A stretch of DNA of 15,854 bases from M30B19 sp041688615 (GCA_041688615.1 JBDNHU010000346.1:1-15854); one strand, 5' to 3'. Positions 7,413 to 15,148 are shown, counted from the first letter of the stretch. Made by a program: numbers and translations. The notes: generated by a model not told the origin, from the sequence alone.

Positions 7413-7454
7413 GAAACGTTGCCCTCAGCGAGTCACAACGTTTCGCCTTAGGCG
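7413..7454. repeat. Inverted repeats upstream of the esterase gene
   Basis: GAAACGTTG (7413-7421) and CAACGTTTC (7436-7444) are exact 9-base reverse complements around a 14-base loop. A second small hairpin follows directly: CGCC-TTA-GGCG (7444-7454). Neither has a U tail. They lie about 210-240 bases upstream of ATG 7204, so they may be an operator or an RNA structure in a long leader. Confidence 0.55.
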
Positions 7455-7556
7455 GCGACCAGTATTGGTCCAATCAATGGCGAGTCAGAATTTGTGTGCC
7501 CACTGTGTCTGCACCTTGTTGTGGTTACCCAAAAGAAACAGGTGGCACAGGCGCAT

Positions 7557-7587
7557 AAAAAAACCAAGCACCCGAAAGGAAGCTTGG
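7557..7587 (-). terminator. Intrinsic terminator of the flagellin gene
   Basis: On the minus strand CCAAGC (7587-7582) pairs with GCTTGG (7569-7564) across a 12-base loop and is followed by seven T (7563-7557). It lies 37 bp after the flagellin stop. Confidence 0.9.
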
Positions 7588-7623
7588 CTTCTTGCAGAAA
7601 GCCACATGCAATTCTTAAGAAAC

Positions 7624-9054
7624 TTAACGTAGCAAAGAAAGAACATTCTGTGGATTTTGATTTGCGATCGAGAGCACCTGAGTACCCGAACTAACCAAAA
7701 CTTGAGCACGCGTCAAATTCGCACTTTCGGCGGCGAAGTCAGCGTCACGAATCGAGCTTTCGGCATCAGCCAAGTTCGACTGAAGATCGCTTAGCGACGC
7801 GATGTTGGTATCGAGCGTCGTTTTTTGGAACGCACCCAATCGCCCGCGAAGTTCAGCCACTTTTGTGATCGTTTCATCAACAACTTTCGCGGCTTCGGTT
7901 GAATTGTTCCTCAGTGACTTATCGCCACCGGCTTTCAATTCGTAAAGTCGTCCCGATGCTCCCCCTAAACTTCCGGTGCTTAGGCTTTTGATGCCGATAC
8001 GAGCCTGTTGGTTGCTAACAACCTCCGGCCCCAATTGGAAGGTTGCTCCGCCACCCTCAATCGTGAATGCAACAGCATTACTGGTCCCTTCATCAACCGT
8101 CACCGATAAGTCCAAGGTCGACGTGTTGATCGATAAAGTATTTCCCTTGCCGTTGGCCTGAACTCCGTTGACGGTTGCGACAATGTCTGCACCTGTATCA
8201 CGAACTGCCGAAAGGTTTGCACCGAAGGTACCGGACGCACCCTCACTGATGACTTCAACATCGACAAAAGCGTCAGAACCATAGGCGGAGGAATCCAGTT
8301 CCAGAACGCCATTGTTATTCGTCGCTGCCACACCGGTCGCGTCAGAAACTAAGTTGATCGCATTGGTAACATCGTCGACAGACGCCCCTGCTTGAAAGTT
8401 AAACACTTCCGCCCCTTCTCGACCCGCAACCTTGACCACCAAATCATCACTCAGAGCGCTATTTGTAAAACCATTGGCAGCCACACTTAGGCTGGCAGTT
8501 TCAGCCGCATTGGCGATGGAAATGGAAACATCTAACGAACCCGCCGATCCTAAATTCGCCTGTTCAACTGACAAATCTGTCACGGTATCAAGGCCCGCAC
8601 CGTTGGCACCTGCGGTGACCTGGAAATCCAAACTACCGTCCAAGATCGCTTTCCCCTGGAAGGTGGTGGTCTGAGCGATGCGGTCGATCGCCTCCAATGA
8701 AGAGTCAACTTGCAACTGGTTCGCTGAAATTTGTTCTTCACTCAGTGCACCCGAGTTGGCGGCTTCAGTCACCAAGCCACGAATGTCATTCAATAAATTC
8801 GAAACCTGAGACAACGCGCTGTCGGCGGTTGCAAGCACTTGCGACGCGCGTTCGCTATTTTTAATCGATTTGCCTACTGCAGTAATGTCTTTCCGCAGAG
8901 TTTCGCTGGCAATCAATCCAGCGGGGTCATCTTTGCCCGAATTGATTCGCAAGCCCGTGCTTAATCGAGTCAGCGAAGTTTGTAATTGCGAGTTGGATTT
9001 CGACAAGTTCTTTTGTGCAACAAGTGAACTTACGTTCGTGTTAATTCGACTCAT
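7624..9054 (-). CDS. fliC: Flagellin
   Basis: Structural subunit of the flagellar filament, exported through the flagellar type III system and therefore without a signal peptide. 476 residues. ATG 9054 is preceded by AAAGG with a 9-base spacer. The N-terminal D0/D1 part (about 1-140) starts MSRINTNVSSLVAQKNL and carries the hallmark RLSTGLRINSGKDDPAGL (30-47). The C-terminal D1/D0 part (about 385-476) carries ELRGRLGAFQKTTLDTNIASL and ends QNVLSLLR. The central ~240 residues are Ala/Gly/Ser/Thr/Asp-rich beta-type sequence with a hook-IN-like segment (about 216-246, FNFQAGASVDDVTNAINLVS) and a second segment (289-320, IVATVNGVQANGKGNTLSIN). There is no cysteine. No other flagellar genes are in view; it has its own terminator and is probably monocistronic. 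Confidence 0.97.
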   Translation of the reverse strand: MSRINTNVSSLVAQKNLSKSNSQLQTSLTRLSTGLRINSGKDDPAGLIASETLRKDITAVGKSIKNSERASQVLATADSALSQVSNLLNDIRGLVTEAANSGALSEEQISANQLQVDSSLEAIDRIAQTTTFQGKAILDGSLDFQVTAGANGAGLDTVTDLSVEQANLGSAGSLDVSISIANAAETASLSVAANGFTNSALSDDLVVKVAGREGAEVFNFQAGASVDDVTNAINLVSDATGVAATNNNGVLELDSSAYGSDAFVDVEVISEGASGTFGANLSAVRDTGADIVATVNGVQANGKGNTLSINTSTLDLSVTVDEGTSNAVAFTIEGGGATFQLGPEVVSNQQARIGIKSLSTGSLGGASGRLYELKAGGDKSLRNNSTEAAKVVDETITKVAELRGRLGAFQKTTLDTNIASLSDLQSNLADAESSIRDADFAAESANLTRAQVLVSSGTQVLSIANQNPQNVLSLLR

Positions 9055-9540
9055 GGTCGTTTACCTTTGGGGCTTTAAATTTGGCGACTCAGTGGAAACC
9101 AAAACTGCGGTAACAGCGGTCAACTATTAGGCAGCGAGATGACGCTTGATCAACCAGTGAAACCCCGAAAACATTTCGGCGTGGTGATCGCGACATAATA
9201 CCGATTGGTTCAAACGGCAATGGAAAACTGTAAGATGCCGTTAGAGTGACTTCACACTGCTTGGTGAAAATCTACCGAAAATGAGGTTAAGGAAAAATTT
9301 GCTATCGTTACAAACATTCTAGCTGATCCAACCCAAACGGCTTGCCATAACTTCGCCTAAGAACGACCGCACAATCGCTGCAATCACTAGGAAACTAAGA
9401 GTTATGCCCCGATTAACCAAGACGGACAAGCGACTTGCGCCGCTGGCTTTGTAAATTTACCAAAAGAAGTTAGTCCCCACGGCCCTATTCAACGGACAGT
9501 GACAATCAAATCAGAACCAAAAAAACATCTAGACATTAGG
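9055..9540. other. Gene-free region upstream of flagellin (486 bp)
   Basis: It must hold the flagellin promoter and the end of the ABC operon transcript. I searched the minus strand by eye for a sigma-54 site (GG-N10-GC) and a sigma-28 site (TAAA-N15-GCCGATAA) and found no good match. No intrinsic terminator is evident after the stop at 9541. A small perfect hairpin lies at 9165-9179. Confidence 0.5.
9165..9179. repeat. Small perfect hairpin upstream of flagellin
   Basis: CCGAAA (9165-9170), loop ACA, TTTCGG (9174-9179), about 110-125 bases upstream of the flagellin start. No U tail. Possible operator or leader structure, or chance. Confidence 0.35.
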
Positions 9541-10425
9541 TCAACTACTGGCACTGCGGTAACTAGAAAGTGCCTTTTGGAAAACCCAACGGGACGCGGC
9601 CAATGAAACCAACGCCATGACAAACGCCAAGATGGCATAAACCACGGTTGCGGCATGCGAATCTGGCCGCACCGGTTGTGCCAAGATCCTGGCTGGCACA
9701 TTCACGACAAGTAAGATTGGGACCACAAACGTAAAAGCGCCCCATAACATCCAGCCCCAAACACCTTGTTGATAAATCTCCATCGGTTGCCGGTAAAAAT
9801 TGGTGATGTAAAACCAAAAAGTATAGAGCGTCTGATTTCTTCCCAACCAGATACTGGTCGATGCCAACGCGATCATGACGCTGTACAAAATGACCAAACC
9901 ACAGCAAACAAACAGAACGTACAGCAAGACTGACGACACCGTCACTGTTAGTGGGTTTTCGAAATCTCGCGTCAGCCCGACCAAGGCATAAATCACCAGC
10001 GCTATCCCGACGACCAAATTTGACAAATTGGACCAAGCCATCTTGGGAAATGAAACCAAAAATTGAGTGTCGATTGGTTTCAAAAGCGCAAAATCTAAGT
10101 TTCCAGTGCGAATTAATTCGCTGAACTCTTGCGCATTGGGCATCACAAAAGACTGGATCAAACTGGTGATAATCCAGGTCGTGCCCAAAAAGACAAAAAA
10201 TTCATTTTCGCCCCAACCTGTATTGCGACCGATTGAACTGGTGTGTGAAAAAATGATCTTGAAGAAACCAAGATTCATCAACGTCCAGGCAACTGAAGAA
10301 ATACACTCAAGCCAAAAGTTGGCCCGAAACGACATCGCCCTCACCAATGAGTTCCGAACGAAGGTCGCAAATACTCTTGAATACGATGGGCTAAACGATT
10401 CACGTTTGGTCACAGTTTCACTCAT
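9541..10425 (-). CDS. ABC-2 type exporter permease (second permease of the operon)
   Basis: Membrane subunit of an ABC-2 exporter. 294 residues from ATG 10425; the frame can be extended to a TTG at 10455, but the strong GGAGGG 8 bases before ATG 10425 decides the start. About six hydrophobic helices are visible, for example near 38-60, 76-95, 133-152, 163-190, 222-242 and 258-278. RTGNLDFALLKPID (106-119) matches the conserved loop of the ABC2_membrane_6 family (DUF990; COG3694/COG4587 from memory). It lies 182 bp downstream of the first permease, so it may be joined to the operon or have some independent expression. It probably pairs with that permease as a heterodimer. Substrate unknown. 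Confidence 0.92.
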   Translation of the reverse strand: MSETVTKRESFSPSYSRVFATFVRNSLVRAMSFRANFWLECISSVAWTLMNLGFFKIIFSHTSSIGRNTGWGENEFFVFLGTTWIITSLIQSFVMPNAQEFSELIRTGNLDFALLKPIDTQFLVSFPKMAWSNLSNLVVGIALVIYALVGLTRDFENPLTVTVSSVLLYVLFVCCGLVILYSVMIALASTSIWLGRNQTLYTFWFYITNFYRQPMEIYQQGVWGWMLWGAFTFVVPILLVVNVPARILAQPVRPDSHAATVVYAILAFVMALVSLAASRWVFQKALSSYRSASS

Positions 10426-10433
10426 GTTCTCAA

Positions 10434-10439
10434 CCCTCC
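10434..10439 (-). promoter_or_regulatory. Strong ribosome binding site fixing the start at 10425
   Basis: GGAGGG on the minus strand with an 8-base spacer to ATG 10425. This is one of the best Shine-Dalgarno matches in the window and argues against the TTG start at 10455, which lies upstream of it. Confidence 0.85.
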
Positions 10440-10607
10440 ACCAATTTTGACCCAATCGATCATCATGTCAGCATTGTCTTTGTGCTGAAGAACTTAGATA
10501 CAGCGTTTAATAACCGACGCTTTTCCAATCCAGAAAAAACATCGCCGGCAAAGTGCGGGCTCCCAATGAACTCTTCAAACAAACAACCCAATACAACCTG
10601 TTCCCAT

Positions 10608-11471
10608 CTAACCACCGTAGCCACCGTACCGAACTAAGCCACGATTCCACAATACTCGACTGAGCACGATAAAGAACAATATCCAAACGTACTGAATGAC
10701 CAATCCTTGAACCATTGGCCAGCCTTGTATTTTCCCCAGGGCAACCGCCGACGGGAAATACGCCAAGTACTGAAGTGGCAACAGACCCACGATCCAGTCG
10801 AAAGGGGCGGGTAGCAGGTCCAAAGGAAACATATGCCCTGAAAGAAAAAAGCTAAGCAACATATAGATAAACGCCAAGCTGGTGACCTCCAAGAACCAGA
10901 ACGACGCAAGTCCCAAGCAGGCTTCCAAAAAGAAGCCTAGCAAAAAAGCGCCTGCCAACGATGCCACCAACGCCAAGAACTGATAGACCGAAGGGAAACC
11001 CGCATCAAAAAACGATCGGCACAGGAAAAACACTAATGCAAATGGCAGAAATGCAATGACGTAATACACCAACTTATGGGCGATCCGCTGAAGCAGCAAA
11101 CAGCCCAACATATCCACAGGCTGGATCAAAAACTTCTTGACCTCACCCGTTTGAACACTGGAAGCAATTCCCGAAGTCAAGCCAGGCATACTGGAAAACG
11201 CTCGAGTCAGCATGACTAGCAACAAATAGGCAACCATGTCATGAAGTGAATAGCCCTGGATTGTGATGGTATCGATGTTTTCCGTGCCCTGCCCCGACTT
11301 ACCGCCAGCTACTGCATCAAAAATTGCCCACCATAAAAATATCTGAGTAATAATGGGTAAGAATCGCATTAAGGTGCCAAACGCGAAATCACCTCGGTAA
11401 ACCAATCGCTCTTCCAGCGAAACCTGAAATAGTGACCACCAAAAACGACTTCTGACTAGAACTTGATTCAT
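10608..11471 (-). CDS. ABC-2 type exporter permease (first permease of the operon)
   Basis: 287 residues. ATG 11471 has GGAAGG 8 bases upstream. Six hydrophobic helices, near 34-52, 76-92, 128-151, 163-186, 193-212 and 253-271. The loop VQTGEVKKFLIQPVD (106-120) corresponds to RTGNLDFALLKPID of the other permease, marking both as the same ABC-2 subfamily although they are otherwise quite different. SGHMFPLDLLPAPFDW (211-226) before the last helices is typical of ABC-2 exporters. It starts 18 bp after the ATPase stop, so the two are surely co-transcribed. No substrate-binding protein is encoded, consistent with export. Confidence 0.93.
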   Translation of the reverse strand: MNQVLVRSRFWWSLFQVSLEERLVYRGDFAFGTLMRFLPIITQIFLWWAIFDAVAGGKSGQGTENIDTITIQGYSLHDMVAYLLLVMLTRAFSSMPGLTSGIASSVQTGEVKKFLIQPVDMLGCLLLQRIAHKLVYYVIAFLPFALVFFLCRSFFDAGFPSVYQFLALVASLAGAFLLGFFLEACLGLASFWFLEVTSLAFIYMLLSFFLSGHMFPLDLLPAPFDWIVGLLPLQYLAYFPSAVALGKIQGWPMVQGLVIQYVWILFFIVLSRVLWNRGLVRYGGYGG

Positions 11472-11489
11472 CTCGACCGCCTTCCTTGA

Positions 11490-12464
11490 TTAATTGCCTG
11501 CAAACAAGAGGGCAATGATGTCTTCCAACGGAGGATCTGCGACGGACACATCTTCGACAGGATAAGAGTTCAAAATTTCTGCCAAAGACGGTGTCACTTG
11601 CGCCTTTGGGATCTTGATTCGAATTTTTGGTGGTTGAATTTCTAAGATCTCCCCAAAGCGTCGCATTTCTCCCAATCGAGTCGCATCTGAAAAACGCAGG
11701 GAAACAATTTTCGACTGATGAAATTTATCAATAATCTGAGCCAGCGACCCATCAAACTGAATTCGGCCTTCATTGATAATCACGACGCGCTTACAAAGTG
11801 CCTCAATGTCCTTCATGTAGTGACTGGTCAGCAGAATCGTAATATCCTGCTCCTGTTGATAATGCTTTAGAAATTGCTGAATGTTGTGCTGTGCTACCAC
11901 ATCCAACCCAATGGTGGGTTCATCCAAAAACAGAACATCTGGCTTATGCAGCAACGCCGCCGTCAACTCCATTTTCATTCGTTCACCCAGAGATAACTCA
12001 CGAACAGGCTGCTTCAAAAGGTGGTTCAAATTCAGCAAACTTGTCAACTCGTCTTGAGTCGCTTGAAATTGCTTGTCTGGAATCTGATAAATATGTTGAT
12101 GCAAGCGAAAGGATTCCAACGCAGGCAAATCCCACCACAGTTGGTTCTTCTGCCCCATGACCAAGGCAAACCGCCGACGGTATGCATTGTTTCGCTGCCA
12201 AGGCACGTGCCCCATCACCTGACAGGTGCCCGCCGAGGGATGAATCACGCCTGATAACAGTTTCAAGGTCGTGGTCTTGCCCGCCCCATTAGGCCCCAGG
12301 AATGCCACGAATTCGCCTTTTTCGACGCTGAGATCAATTCCATTGACCGCCGTAATTTCTCGATATTCACGTTTAAACAATCCACGAATAGATTGCCACA
12401 GTCCTTCCTTCTTCTGATAGACCTGATATTTTTTGGTAAGGTTTTGAATTTCGATGATTGCCAT
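11490..12464 (-). CDS. ABC transporter ATP-binding protein (COG4586-like)
   Basis: Powers the exporter formed with the two permeases downstream. 324 residues from ATG 12464; a TTG at 12554 would add 30 non-conserved residues, and no clear ribosome binding site marks either. Walker A GPNGAGKT (57-64), Q-loop Gln105 in LVMGQKNQLWWDLP, signature LSLGERMK (157-164), Walker B VLFLDEP (177-183), D-loop GLD (186-188), switch His215 in TSHYMKDIEAL. The signature LSLGE replaces the usual LSGGQ, and TSHYMKDIE is typical of the COG4586 group, which travels with two DUF990-type permeases, exactly as here. The C-terminal 85 residues form a regulatory extension. All nucleotide-binding motifs are intact. 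Confidence 0.96.
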   Translation of the reverse strand: MAIIEIQNLTKKYQVYQKKEGLWQSIRGLFKREYREITAVNGIDLSVEKGEFVAFLGPNGAGKTTTLKLLSGVIHPSAGTCQVMGHVPWQRNNAYRRRFALVMGQKNQLWWDLPALESFRLHQHIYQIPDKQFQATQDELTSLLNLNHLLKQPVRELSLGERMKMELTAALLHKPDVLFLDEPTIGLDVVAQHNIQQFLKHYQQEQDITILLTSHYMKDIEALCKRVVIINEGRIQFDGSLAQIIDKFHQSKIVSLRFSDATRLGEMRRFGEILEIQPPKIRIKIPKAQVTPSLAEILNSYPVEDVSVADPPLEDIIALLFAGN

Positions 12465-12658
12465 AGCGGTCGATTGATTAGTGTTAAGATGATCGGTTCG
12501 GGAATAGAACCTACAGACATTGGACTGGTGAATTGCAAGCCGATGAATTTCCAAATCCGTCAGCAGCCCAAGACGGTCACCTTTGCAGAAATTCCAATTT
12601 CAAAGACGCTGCGGCTCAATAAATTCGGAACAACGCGAATTTGATCAGCAGAGAATTC

Positions 12659-12664
12659 TATAAT
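12659..12664 (+). promoter_or_regulatory. Candidate -10 box for ispF
   Basis: A perfect TATAAT. No good -35 lies 16-18 bases upstream (TTGATC occurs, but only 12 bases before). Transcription would start near 12671, which makes the ATG at 12673 practically leaderless and favours translation from ATG 12733. Confidence 0.4.
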
Positions 12665-12732
12665 CTGGGAGAATGCCCCAGACACCCATGACTGCCAGTA
12701 GACCTATTTTTGTAACAAATGACGAGTGGTGC

Positions 12733-13242
12733 ATGTACGATAGATTACGAATCGGACTAGGACACGACACCCACCGCCTCTCTGAAGGCGGCCCGCTGCG
12801 AATGGGTGGCATCTGGATTCCCCACGACCAACATGCCGTTGGCCATAGCGACGCGGATGTTCTGTTGCACGCGATCACCGACTCCATTCTGGGAGCCGCT
12901 GGGGCTGGCGATATTGGGCAACTTTTCCCGAATAATGATCCCGAGAATAAGAATCGGGATTCCCGCCAAATGCTGCAAATCGCCTGGCAGCCACTAGCCG
13001 ATGCTGGCTGGCGACTCCTAAATTTGGATTGTGTCGTTTTTGCTCAATCACCTAAGATGCTGGAGTATTGGCCGGCCATCAAGCAGGAAATCGTGGCCGC
13101 TTTGACCAACGAACATACTACGGTGTCTGCACTGCAGATCGGGGTCAAAGCCAAGACCGGCGAACATGTGGGGCTGATCGGCCAAATGGAAGCAATCGCC
13201 GCGCAATGTGTCTCACTTCTGCTAGCGCCTGAATCCGAATAG
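12733..13242 (+). CDS. ispF: 2-C-methyl-D-erythritol 2,4-cyclodiphosphate synthase (IspF)
   Basis: MEP-pathway enzyme that cyclises CDP-methylerythritol 2-phosphate, releasing CMP; cytoplasmic homotrimer. From ATG 12733 it has 169 residues, near the family length of about 160. The frame also opens from ATG 12673 (189 residues), but those extra 20 residues are not family-like, and that ATG lies just behind a TATAAT with GGGAG only one base before it. Metal-binding motif GLGHDTHRL (8-16), GHSDADVLLHAITDS (37-51) and GAGDIGQLFPNND (56-68) are all present, as is KAKTGEHVG near the C-terminus. The usual GRGEG is here GQMEA, so the Arg equivalent to E. coli Arg142 in the trimer cavity is Gln. First of three plus-strand housekeeping genes, divergent from the ABC operon. 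Confidence 0.96.
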   Translation: MYDRLRIGLGHDTHRLSEGGPLRMGGIWIPHDQHAVGHSDADVLLHAITDSILGAAGAGDIGQLFPNNDPENKNRDSRQMLQIAWQPLADAGWRLLNLDCVVFAQSPKMLEYWPAIKQEIVAALTNEHTTVSALQIGVKAKTGEHVGLIGQMEAIAAQCVSLLLAPESE

Positions 13243-13416
13243 TCCGCCCGTTTAGTTGCGTCCAAGCCGAGCACCGATCGACGTGTTTTTTTGGCCAGCA
13301 TCTACGTAGCAAGAATCACGAAGGATTCCGCCCCAACCTAAGGTGGTGCGTCAATTTGACGTTTCGCCGCCAAATTCTGTCGTGATGCCCCACACCCATT
13401 TTTCGAGAATGCAAAT

Positions 13417-14151
13417 TTGCCTGAAAACGAAAATCAAAACACCGATGTCGCTGCGGATCGTAGTTGGCACAACCCAATTCGTATCCTTGGCGTAGATCCT
13501 GGTTTGCGTGTGACAGGGTATGCCGTTCTAGAATTTGGTAATTCCACCATGATCCAGGGTGGGGTCGCTGCCCCGGGAAAACAAACCAGCGCTTCGCTGC
13601 CGTTTAATTTTCTAAACCCTAAAATCAAGATCATCGAAGCGGGGGTCATTCGAGTCGCCAGCGACCAGCCAATGGAAAAACGACTGGCACAAATCAAATC
13701 CTCGATAGACGAGGTTTTGAACGATCTTCGTCCGACAGAAATGGCACTTGAAAAACTTTACGCTCACTATGAACGAACTCAGCCCGCAATCCTAATGGGG
13801 CACGCCCGCGGTGTTTTGATGTTGGCGGCAGCTCATCATTCAATCGAAGTTACGGGCTACGCGGCGACTGCAGTTAAAAAGACCGTTTCTGGTCACGGAC
13901 GAGCCCCCAAGACTCAAATGCAAGCTGCGGTGTGCCGGCACCTTGGCCTAAAAAAGCCGCCCGAACCTCACGATGTGGCCGATGCCTTGGCCATTGCCCT
14001 TTGTCATTACTTCCTGGCGCATTCCCCGATGAAAGCACAATTGCTCGTGGGACTGGAATCCATGAAAAATGCCAAAGCAAACACGATCCCAAGGGCCGCT
14101 CGGAAAAAGATGGACTCGGCCCAAAACGACAGACCGGAAGATTTTCGTTAG
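13417..14151 (+). CDS. ruvC: Crossover junction endodeoxyribonuclease RuvC
   Basis: Resolves Holliday junctions as a dimer guided by RuvAB. 244 residues against 173 in E. coli. TTG at 13417 is the only usable start between the upstream in-frame TGA (13357) and the conserved core; a GAG lies 9 bases before it. The four acidic catalytic residues are all visible: Asp27 (ILGVDPGLRVTGYAV), Glu112 (ALEKLYAHY), Asp186 and Asp189 (PHDVADALAIAL). GHARGVLMLAA (128-138) and VKKTVSGHGRAPK (153-165) also match the family. Differences: about 20 extra N-terminal residues, an insertion of roughly 27 residues (about 42-70) between the first two core strands, and a basic C-terminal tail of about 40 residues. 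It lies 174 bp after ispF and 235 bp before ruvA. Confidence 0.96.
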   Translation: MPENENQNTDVAADRSWHNPIRILGVDPGLRVTGYAVLEFGNSTMIQGGVAAPGKQTSASLPFNFLNPKIKIIEAGVIRVASDQPMEKRLAQIKSSIDEVLNDLRPTEMALEKLYAHYERTQPAILMGHARGVLMLAAAHHSIEVTGYAATAVKKTVSGHGRAPKTQMQAAVCRHLGLKKPPEPHDVADALAIALCHYFLAHSPMKAQLLVGLESMKNAKANTIPRAARKKMDSAQNDRPEDFR

Positions 14152-14324
14152 CGAAACGACTTTGGCTGGTTCCCAGCGCCTTGAACCTAGGGGCACATGG
14201 CTAACCCACAGCCCATCGAACGTCGCTTTATGCCTGCTGGACTGATGCAAAGTCCCCTTGCTTAACCTTCCCAATGGCCTGCTACTTTGGTCAACTGTAG
14301 GAAGATTTTCTTGGAGGAAAAGAC

Positions 14325-14360
14325 TTGACCATGGGTCGGTCGCAACTGGATAGTCACTGA
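14325..14360 (+). other. Possible leader mini-ORF before ruvA
   Basis: GGAGG (14313-14317) sits 7 bases before TTG 14325, which opens an 11-codon frame (MTMGRSQLDSH) ending at TGA 14358-14360, 26 bp before ruvA. ruvA itself has no Shine-Dalgarno. A nested ATG at 14331 is too far from GGAGG. This could be a leader peptide that couples translation to ruvA, or chance. Confidence 0.3.
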
Positions 14361-14386
14361 AATTCTTAGACAAGAACGGCAAACCA

Positions 14387-15016
14387 ATGATCACGGAAAT
14401 CCAAGGAAAGCTGGTCGCCTTAAGCGACGAAGCTGCGACAATTCAGATAGACGCGTTTCGATATGAGGTCTTCGTTCCAGAGTTTTCTCGTCGAGCGATT
14501 CAACTAAAGCTCAACGAAATCATCCAACTTTTCACGATCTACTACATTGATGGAAATCCGACCAAGGGAGGGCGGATGACGCCGCGTTTAATCGGATTTG
14601 TCACCGAAATTGAACGTGATTTCTTTGACCTGTTCTGCTCGGTTGATGGTGTTGGAATGAAAAAAGCCTTACGCGCTATGGTCCGCCCTGTCCAAGATAT
14701 CGCGATTGCCATCGAAGAACAGGATGTGAAAACGATTTCTAGCCTGCCCGGAATCGGGCCATCTATCGCCGAACGCATTATCGCCAAGCTACGCCGAAAA
14801 ATGGCCAAATTCGCGTTGCTGGTGGGCAGCGAAACACCGGTAAATACGGAACGCCAAACCGCATCCAATGTGGTCGAAGAAACCTACCAAATTTTGATAT
14901 CCTTGGGCCATGCCGAAGCCGAGGCTCGCCGACTTGTCGATCAAGCGTTACTGGCGAAATCCAAATACAAAGATGTTGAAGCAATGTTGCAAGCAGTGTA
15001 CGACAAGAATCGCTAA
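14387..15016 (+). CDS. ruvA: Holliday junction branch-migration protein RuvA
   Basis: Binds four-way junctions as a tetramer and loads the RuvB helicase. 209 residues, close to E. coli (203). Domain I is an OB fold (about 1-72); domain II has two helix-hairpin-helix motifs, SVDGVGMKKALRAM (85-98) and SLPGIGPSIAERIIAKL (119-135); domain III (about 160-209) is the RuvB-binding UBA-like bundle with ISLGHAEAEARRLV. The loop that carries the acidic pin in E. coli (Glu55, Asp56) is about six residues longer here and reads IDGNPTKGGRMTPRLIGF (54-71), with one acid and four basic residues. No Shine-Dalgarno is visible before ATG 14387. ruvB is not in the window. Confidence 0.96.
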   Translation: MITEIQGKLVALSDEAATIQIDAFRYEVFVPEFSRRAIQLKLNEIIQLFTIYYIDGNPTKGGRMTPRLIGFVTEIERDFFDLFCSVDGVGMKKALRAMVRPVQDIAIAIEEQDVKTISSLPGIGPSIAERIIAKLRRKMAKFALLVGSETPVNTERQTASNVVEETYQILISLGHAEAEARRLVDQALLAKSKYKDVEAMLQAVYDKNR

Positions 15017-15148
15017 CATATCGAACGGACCCAGCGACGGAATTTCCCTTCGACGAATCAATTCCATTCAAACTTGGGACGCTTGGCCTTTGAAACATCG
15101 TTGCTGCCAGACGCTAACCCGTTAAATGAATCTAGGGGAATTCTGTTC

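Larger units (their letters stand above)
7205..7623. other. Gene-free region between flagellin and the esterase
   Basis: It holds the flagellin terminator (7557-7587, minus strand) and the leader or promoter region of the esterase. In between lies an inverted-repeat pair at 7413-7454. Plus-strand frames here (7315-7632, 7494-7694) run through the terminator, have no protein-like composition and are rejected. I see no convincing promoter. Confidence 0.6.

Noticed and set aside
7315..7632. Plus-strand frame of 105 residues between flagellin and esterase
   Set aside because: Arg/Trp-rich noise that runs through the flagellin terminator and into the flagellin stop.
9055..9300. Sigma-54 or sigma-28 promoter for flagellin
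   Set aside because: No GG-N10-GC and no good TAAA-N15-GCCGATAA match found by eye on the minus strand.
13273..13292. Possible intrinsic terminator after ispF (seven T at 13286-13292)
   Set aside because: The sequence before the T run gives only about a 3-bp stem (CAC/GTG), too weak to call.
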